Source: Chlamydiota bacterium
GTDB lineage: Bacteria; Chlamydiota; Chlamydiia; Chlamydiales; Rhabdochlamydiaceae
Reading direction: 5' to 3'
Length of the DNA stretch: 10,300 nt
Assembly: GCA_016866585.1 (NCBI GenBank)
Contig: VGMB01000041.1
Coordinates: 1-10,300, forward strand
Positions within the stretch are counted from its first letter, which is position 1, and every line of letters begins with the position of its first letter. Below are positions 6,388 through 10,300 of this stretch, one piece after another. The position numbers and the translations under genes are program-made. The notes below the pieces were generated by a model. That model worked only from the letters and a program-made list of their open reading frames with translations, was not told where the DNA came from and did not search any database.

Positions 6388-7473
6388 ATGTATAGAGTAT
6401 TGATAATTAAGACTTCTGGAATAGGTGACGTGATACAGTCCTTGGCTGTTTTAAATTACCTTCATAAAGAGTTTCCCGGAATTAAAGTAGACTGGGTGGT
6501 TGAAAAAAGGTCTTATGATGTTCTCAGATCACATCCTTTGATAAATAAAGTCATAATTGTTGATATTCGCAATTGGAAGAAAAATTTTCTGACAAAAAAA
6601 GTCCATCAAGAATTTCTATCCAGTTACAGATCGATTAGAGAGGTAGAGTATGATTATGTATTCGATATACAGGGGAATACTAAGTCAGGACTTATCAATA
6701 TGTTTGTTAAATCTAAAACCAAGGTTGGATTTTCAAAAGAATGTGTTCCAGAATGGACGAATCTTCTCTTTACCAATCATAAAATAAATCTCGATATCAA
6801 TAAAAATATTTATGAGTTTTATGTCGACTTCTTCCGCATATTTTTTAATAAAAAAAGCTCTTTGGAACTAAATAGAATCAAACTTTCTCTTCTCTCTGAA
6901 GAAAGTAAGCGTTACGAAGCTGTGGTGAAGCAGATATCAGCACTGAAAAAACCTTGTTTTATGTTTGTTTTAGGTTCTCATTGGGAGAATAAGAAGCTCT
7001 CTGAGAAAACTGTCTGCGACTTTTTACAGCTTGTCGCAAGAAAATGTGAAATAAGTGTTCTTTTTATCTATGGATCTTTGGAAGAAAAGCAAAAAGCAGA
7101 GCGTATATCTCAGCAAATACCCCAAGATTCTTTAGTTATAGGAGATTTGACCATACCTACATGGCAGGCTGTAATGGGAGATGTTCTAGGTGTTTTTTCT
7201 ATGGATTCATCAGGTCTTCATTTGGCTGCTGTTGCGGGTGTCCCGACGTTTGCGGTGTTTGGCCCTTCATCATCTTCTGTATATAATCCGCCAGGCGAGG
7301 GACATGTTGCGATCCAAGGCACTTGTCCTTACCAAAAAAGCTTCAATAAGAGATGTTCAATCCTGAGAACCTGTACGTCTGGATCGTGCTGCAAAGATAT
7401 CAATGCGATGGTGTTATCGGAGATCTTTTTTGATTTTTATTCCAAGATCACTCTTAGCAAACTTACTATTTGA
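6388..7473 (+). CDS. GT9-family glycosyltransferase, heptosyltransferase I (WaaC)-like
   Basis: GT9 enzymes add ADP-activated heptose to the Kdo of lipopolysaccharide inner core at the cytoplasmic face of the inner membrane. The N-terminal half follows E. coli WaaC closely by eye: IIKTSGIGDV with D14 matching the catalytic Asp, KVDWVVE (33-39), IRNWKK (60-65) and YDYVFDIQGNTKSG (88-101). The C-terminal donor site has K202/K203 and MDSSGLHLAAVAGVP (272-286), with D273, G276 and H278 matching WaaC. A Cys cluster near the end (313-335) resembles that of many GT9 proteins. At 361 residues it is somewhat longer than WaaC (about 320). The start at 6388 best fits the family. ATG 6382 and TTG 6358 are in frame, and none has a good Shine-Dalgarno. 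Family is firm; heptose specificity is inference. Confidence 0.85.
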   Translation: MYRVLIIKTSGIGDVIQSLAVLNYLHKEFPGIKVDWVVEKRSYDVLRSHPLINKVIIVDIRNWKKNFLTKKVHQEFLSSYRSIREVEYDYVFDIQGNTKSGLINMFVKSKTKVGFSKECVPEWTNLLFTNHKINLDINKNIYEFYVDFFRIFFNKKSSLELNRIKLSLLSEESKRYEAVVKQISALKKPCFMFVLGSHWENKKLSEKTVCDFLQLVARKCEISVLFIYGSLEEKQKAERISQQIPQDSLVIGDLTIPTWQAVMGDVLGVFSMDSSGLHLAAVAGVPTFAVFGPSSSSVYNPPGEGHVAIQGTCPYQKSFNKRCSILRTCTSGSCCKDINAMVLSEIFFDFYSKITLSKLTI

Positions 7474-7492
7474 TTTCGAATCATCTTTTTTT
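7471..7492 (+). terminator. Possible weak terminator / palindrome between convergent genes
   Basis: TGATT-TCG-AATCA (7471-7483) is a 5-bp stem with a 3-nt loop, followed by TCTTTTTTT (7484-7492). It includes the stop codons of both the glycosyltransferase (TGA 7471-7473) and the convergent ATPase gene (TGA on the minus strand, 7481-7483). The T-run would serve the plus strand only. The stem is short and AT-rich, hence low confidence. Confidence 0.35.
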
Positions 7493-8605
7493 AAATTCTG
7501 TTAGTCTAAGTAAGGCGTCAAAGTTGATATGGGTCTCTACAACTTCTATTGCTTCTGTAATCTTTTCCTTATCTTCCCTGCGTATTTTCGCTGTGAAGTT
7601 GGATATCATTTGAAGCGCAATATGGCTATGCTCTGCTGTATATAGCATAGGGATGCAAGCCTTTTGGATTTGATCTAGTATAAAGTGCCTTGGGGGGTAT
7701 TCTCCAGTGAGTATAAGACCACAACCAAGATCTTTTTTCGGAGATCTATTTAGGTACTCTAGCTGCTTGCTAACAATTGCAAGTATGATGTCTTCTCTAT
7801 TTGCGGGGGTTATTACAATTTGGTTGGGTTGAATTAACTCTCTAAATACATCCACAGAAGTAGCTACAAGACGTATTGTTTCAAAGTGTCGCAGTCTGAA
7901 TTCTTCACCTGAAATAAGAGAGGTACTAAATAACATTTCTAGATCTTGCATCGTGGGATTACTAAGTAATGTATCAAAGGGGACGCAGCCGAGTAAGGGC
8001 AGGTTCCACTCTTTTAAAGCTTTACTCATATAATGGGAGATCATTTCAATTTTATCTTCTTTCACTCTGTTAAGGATGACGCCTAAAATTTTCGTTTTGT
8101 GCTTTTCACAAAGGCTTCTATTAAGAGCTAGTTCATCAAATGCAGAACCAAGTCCGCCTGAGGCTATAAGTATCATAGGTAAATCTAGCATATGAGCAAC
8201 TTGTGCATTGTTGAGGTTGATGATCGATCCGACCCCAACATGACCTGTTCCTTCAACAATCATAAACTCATTTTTATCAGAAAGAGCAGTATAGCTTTCG
8301 AAGATTTTAGATTTTAAATCGATAGATTGTATTTTTTTGTCGAGAAAGTCTTTTGTAAACCCCTGAGGTATCAGTACTGGGCTCATATGACTGTAATGGT
8401 CTTTTAACTTAAAGTGCTCTTTGAAAAGAACAACATCTTTATCGACGAACTCTCCAGAATCTACTTGTAGTTGCTCCTGCCCAACGGGTTTCATGAATCC
8501 CGCTCCAATACCTCTTTTTAAAAGTCCGGCAACAAGGCCAAGGCTTGTTGTTGTCTTGCCTATATTTTGTCCTGTTGATGCTATAAAAAAACCAAATCTT
8601 TGCAT
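7481..8605 (-). CDS. BioD-like P-loop ATPase with DRTGG domain (Pta N-terminal-like, no phosphotransacetylase domain)
   Basis: Residues 1 to about 210 resemble the dethiobiotin-synthetase/AAA_26 fold: a P-loop STGQNIGKTTTSLG (10-23, K17/T18), MKPVGQ (38-43), and VEGTGHVGVGS (118-128) matching the VEGxGG of BioD. Residues of about 215-330 fit the DRTGG domain, with NREDIILAIV (269-278). This pairing forms the N-terminal half of long phosphotransacetylases, but at 374 residues the catalytic C-terminal domain is missing, and no gene beside it supplies one. Stand-alone proteins of this form are known and poorly characterised. BioD itself is an alternative for the first domain but is only about 225 residues with no DRTGG part. 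TGGGG (8610-8614) lies 4 nt before the ATG. It begins 27 nt after the NUDIX gene on the same strand, probably one operon. Substrate unknown. Confidence 0.82.
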   Translation of the reverse strand: MQRFGFFIASTGQNIGKTTTSLGLVAGLLKRGIGAGFMKPVGQEQLQVDSGEFVDKDVVLFKEHFKLKDHYSHMSPVLIPQGFTKDFLDKKIQSIDLKSKIFESYTALSDKNEFMIVEGTGHVGVGSIINLNNAQVAHMLDLPMILIASGGLGSAFDELALNRSLCEKHKTKILGVILNRVKEDKIEMISHYMSKALKEWNLPLLGCVPFDTLLSNPTMQDLEMLFSTSLISGEEFRLRHFETIRLVATSVDVFRELIQPNQIVITPANREDIILAIVSKQLEYLNRSPKKDLGCGLILTGEYPPRHFILDQIQKACIPMLYTAEHSHIALQMISNFTAKIRREDKEKITEAIEVVETHINFDALLRLTEFKKR

Positions 8606-8632
8606 AGAACCCCAGCTGATTTAAAATTTTTG

Positions 8633-9109
8633 TTATACCAGCCTGAGATTAAAATGTGAAAATAGATGTTGTATGGTGGTTAATGTTTCGGTAAATATAT
8701 CTTCATCAGGTGTTAGTAAAAGAAGATCTTCTATCGAAAACCAGCGCATCTCATGGTGATCTTTTGGAGTAGCAGATAAAGTGGTTTTTAAAGGACGAGA
8801 TACATAGATAAAATCGATGTGTTTATGCTCTGGGGTTTGTCCATGAGCTGGGATATTTTCAAGTAGGCAAAGATAAGGCCTTTCTATGCTTTTAGCGTTG
8901 GGGAACTCAAGCCATAGATTTTCTTGGGAAATTATTTCTACATCGATACCTGTTTCCTCTTTTGCTTCTCTAATGGCGCATTCAGCTGGAGTTTCATTTT
9001 CTTCTATGTGCCCGCCAGGGGGTAGCCACTTTTTAATTTTTTTGTGGAAAATAAGAAGTGTCTTATTTTCTTGCAGGATATACGTTGTGGCTGTGAAGTG
9101 TTTTTCCAT
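8633..9109 (-). CDS. NUDIX hydrolase
   Basis: The 158-residue protein carries a complete Nudix box at 33-55 (G-x5-E-x7-RE-x2-EE-x-G: G33, E39, R47/E48, E51/E52, G54). Nudix enzymes cleave nucleoside diphosphates linked to another group using Mg bound by these Glu residues. The box sits after KKIKKWLPPGG (23-33), typical of MutT/8-oxo-dGTPase-like and ADP-ribose-type members, and substrate cannot be read from this. The C-terminal part has EMRWFSIEDLLLL (120-132), the usual closing strand and helix. There is no strong Shine-Dalgarno before the ATG at 9109. A TATATT about 13 nt upstream on the minus strand (9122-9127), with TTAAAA 18 bp further, may be its promoter, but the leader would be nearly absent. 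It leads the pair with the BioD-like ATPase and diverges from mazG across 118 bp. Confidence 0.9.
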   Translation of the reverse strand: MEKHFTATTYILQENKTLLIFHKKIKKWLPPGGHIEENETPAECAIREAKEETGIDVEIISQENLWLEFPNAKSIERPYLCLLENIPAHGQTPEHKHIDFIYVSRPLKTTLSATPKDHHEMRWFSIEDLLLLTPDEDIFTETLTTIQHLFSHFNLRLV

Positions 9110-9160
9110 TGTCTTACCAAAAATATACTCTTTGTTGGAAAGTGATTTTAAGGTTTTTAT

Positions 9161-9189
9161 TTTAAAAAAGCAGTAATTATAGATACAAT
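9161..9189 (+). promoter_or_regulatory. Probable mazG promoter
   Basis: TTTAAA (9161-9166, 4 of 6 to the -35 consensus) and TACAAT (9184-9189, 5 of 6 to the -10) are separated by the ideal 17 bp. They place the transcript start near 9196, about 32 nt before the mazG ATG. The region is shared with the divergent NUDIX operon. Confidence 0.4.
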
Positions 9190-9220
9190 TTTTAGATTCA
9201 CAGACCAGGAAGTCTAAAAA
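9189..9220. repeat. 8-bp inverted repeat before mazG
   Basis: TTTTTAGA (9189-9196) and TCTAAAAA (9213-9220) are perfect inverted copies with 16 nt between. A nested AGAC (9202-9205)/GTCT (9212-9215) pair is an alternative fold. The right arm abuts the GGA of the mazG Shine-Dalgarno (AAGGA, 9219-9223). If transcription starts near 9196, the left arm is not in the RNA, so only a DNA-level role or the nested hairpin would apply. Confidence 0.4.
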
Positions 9221-9227
9221 GGATTTT

Positions 9228-9845
9228 ATGCAAAATTTTGATGAGCTTTTAGAGGTAGCAGCTATTTTAAATGGACCTGAGGGTTGTGCTTGGGATCGTA
9301 AACAAACATTCCAATCACTGCAACAATATGTGCTGGAAGAGGCTCATGAGGTACTTGAGGCCGTAGATCATAATGATGATGATAAGATTATAGAAGAGCT
9401 TGGTGACCTTTTATATACCATCGTTTTTTATGCTAAGGTAGCTCAAAGAACAGGTCGATTTTCTATGGAAGATATTATTGATAGTGTCAAACAAAAGTTA
9501 ATTCGACGACATCCTCATGTTTTTGGTGATCTGAAAATTGAAACAGAAGAAGAGCTGGAAAAAAATTGGGATAAGATTAAGAGCCAGGAAAAGGGAAAGG
9601 ATAAGCGCACTCATGCCTTAGAAGGAATTCCTGCTAGCTTACCACTAATCGCAAGGGCTCAAAAGGTGTTGAAAATCATGATGAAAGAATCAGTCCCTTT
9701 TTACAAAGATAGGTTGCTTACTCCTATTGATGAAACAGAATTTGCCGATCAAATGCTTCATTTGATTTGGCTTGCAGAAGGAAGTAAGCTTGATGCTGAA
9801 AGTGCTTTTAGACGCTATTTGTTAGATGTGGAAAAAAGATGTTAG
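9228..9845 (+). CDS. mazG: MazG nucleoside triphosphate pyrophosphohydrolase with shortened second half
   Basis: MazG hydrolyses NTPs/dNTPs to the monophosphate and pyrophosphate and is thought to clear non-canonical nucleotides. The first MazG domain (about 1-120) is intact: GCAWDRKQTF (19-28), VLEEAHEVLEA (35-45, the EExxE metal site), EELGDLLYTIVFYAKVAQ (56-73, E57 and D60) and RRHPHVFGD (93-101). E. coli MazG has 263 residues with a second, catalytically dominant MazG domain. This one has 205, and the matching part (about 140-205) keeps LIARAQKVLK and a helical tail but has lost the second EExxE and ExxD motifs. It is therefore probably a one-site enzyme. The start is supported by AAGGA 4 nt upstream. 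It diverges from the NUDIX gene and precedes an outer membrane protein gene after 86 bp. Confidence 0.93.
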   Translation: MQNFDELLEVAAILNGPEGCAWDRKQTFQSLQQYVLEEAHEVLEAVDHNDDDKIIEELGDLLYTIVFYAKVAQRTGRFSMEDIIDSVKQKLIRRHPHVFGDLKIETEEELEKNWDKIKSQEKGKDKRTHALEGIPASLPLIARAQKVLKIMMKESVPFYKDRLLTPIDETEFADQMLHLIWLAEGSKLDAESAFRRYLLDVEKRC

Positions 9846-9848
9846 GTT

Positions 9849-9903
9849 TTAGATTAGTTCTAATGTTTTTTGTGTACTAAATTTTTTATGTTCTCTAATC
9901 TAA
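9849..9903. repeat. 9-bp inverted repeat between mazG and the outer membrane protein gene
   Basis: TTAGATTAG (9849-9857) recurs as its exact reverse complement CTAATCTAA (9895-9903), with 37 nt between the arms. The left arm starts just after the mazG stop and the right arm overlaps the predicted -10 box (TCTAAT). A smaller ATTAG/CTAAT hairpin (9853-9864) followed by six T could act as a weak mazG terminator. Confidence 0.45.
9870..9899 (+). promoter_or_regulatory. Possible promoter for the outer membrane protein gene
   Basis: TTGTGT (9870-9875, 3 of 6 to the -35 consensus) and TCTAAT (9894-9899, 5 of 6 to the -10) are 18 bp apart. Transcription would start near 9906, giving a 26-nt leader that contains the AAAGG ribosome-binding site at 9918-9922. 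Confidence 0.33.
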
Positions 9904-9931
9904 CGGATCTGTAACAGAAAGGTTTGGTTGT

Positions 9932-10300
9932 ATGAAATCAGCAAGATATTTGGGCACTCTATCTGTACTATCGTTATTTTCCTCAAATTTATTGGCTACT
10001 CATTCAGAGATTTCTGATCATTGGGATGTTCTTACTGAATTTGTATATTTGAAAAGATCCAAAGTGACGGGTAGAAAATTAGCTAGAAATGCTGAATACC
10101 CCTATTGTAACCATGGCTGTCCTTCGACTGTTCAAATCTCCTCAAGTGATATGGTAAATAGTCTGGGGTGGGAGCCTGGTGTAAAAGGTGCTATCGCCTA
10201 CATGCCTGACACCAAATCTTTATATCAAGCTACATTTATGTATGTTTGGCCGTGGGAAGGGGGTAAATCGACCTCTGGTGATGCTACTGTTTCATACCCT
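9932..10300 (+). CDS. Probable outer membrane beta-barrel protein, MOMP/Lpg1974-like (N-terminal part, 3' end beyond window)
   Basis: The ATG at 9932 opens 123 codons that continue to the window edge with no stop. A short basic start and hydrophobic core (residues 1-22) end in SNLLA before THSE, a type I signal peptide with likely cleavage after A22. The mature part begins with an amphipathic, aromatic-rich stretch (WDVLTEFVYLKR, 31-42). A later segment, GWEPGVKGAIAYMPD (79-93), resembles the first barrel strands of Legionella Lpg1974-type pore proteins, a family I recall from chlamydia-like bacteria. Two cysteines, C59 and C63, lie in a plug- or loop-like stretch, and chlamydial outer membrane proteins are often disulfide-linked. 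AAAGG lies 9 nt upstream. Exported status is well supported; the exact family is a guess from 123 residues. Confidence 0.65.
   Translation, partial: MKSARYLGTLSVLSLFSSNLLATHSEISDHWDVLTEFVYLKRSKVTGRKLARNAEYPYCNHGCPSTVQISSSDMVNSLGWEPGVKGAIAYMPDTKSLYQATFMYVWPWEGGKSTSGDATVSYP

Noticed and set aside
8421..9176. Plus-strand open frames opposite the ATPase and NUDIX genes (8421-8624, 8886-9176)
   Set aside because: They are mirror frames of genes with intact P-loop and Nudix motifs.
8633..9845. Toxin-antitoxin reading of the MazG locus
   Set aside because: MazG is unrelated in fold to MazE/MazF, and no small toxin or antitoxin gene lies beside it.

Overview
This AT-rich window reads as chromosomal DNA from an obligate-intracellular-type bacterium. 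The best guess is the phylum Chlamydiae, in a chlamydia-like ('environmental') lineage such as Rhabdochlamydia or Simkania. The case rests on four points: ssb immediately followed by a leucyl aminopeptidase gene (the ssb-pepA order I recall from Chlamydia), low GC, short intergenic spaces, and an exported outer-membrane-type protein at the right edge with a closely spaced Cys pair. The family-level placement is inference and was not tested by any search.

Layout. 1-953 (-): a YacL-type membrane PIN/TRAM protein, cut by the left edge. 1160-1645 (+): a small multi-pass membrane protein of unknown function, ending 1 bp from the convergent rlmH (1647-2072, -). rlmH starts 14 bp from the divergent lgt (2087-3223, +), which carries about 100 extra residues. 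Then come ssb (3330-3776, +) with a good terminator, a pepA + RluA-type pseudouridine synthase operon (3896-6303, +, ATGA overlap) with a second terminator, and a WaaC-like GT9 glycosyltransferase (6388-7473, +). Facing these is a minus-strand pair: a NUDIX hydrolase (9109-8633) followed by a BioD-like/DRTGG ATPase (8605-7481). Diverging from the pair is mazG (9228-9845, +), and the window ends in the first 123 codons of a probable outer membrane beta-barrel protein (9932 onwards).

How the genes fit together. Most are housekeeping: ribosome and rRNA modification (rlmH, RluA family), lipoprotein maturation (lgt), DNA maintenance (ssb), peptide turnover (pepA), nucleotide-pool cleaning (NUDIX, mazG) and envelope/LPS assembly (GT9, outer membrane protein). 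I see no tRNA, rRNA, CRISPR array, insertion sequence, toxin-antitoxin pair or phage gene. The longest stretch without a gene is about 206 bp (954-1159).

I did not find a convincing undescribed system. The points most worth a second look are the Lgt insertion, the Pta-N-terminal-like ATPase with no phosphotransacetylase domain, the reduced second half of MazG, a heptosyltransferase-like gene in a putative chlamydia, and an inverted repeat overlapping the predicted promoter of the outer membrane protein.
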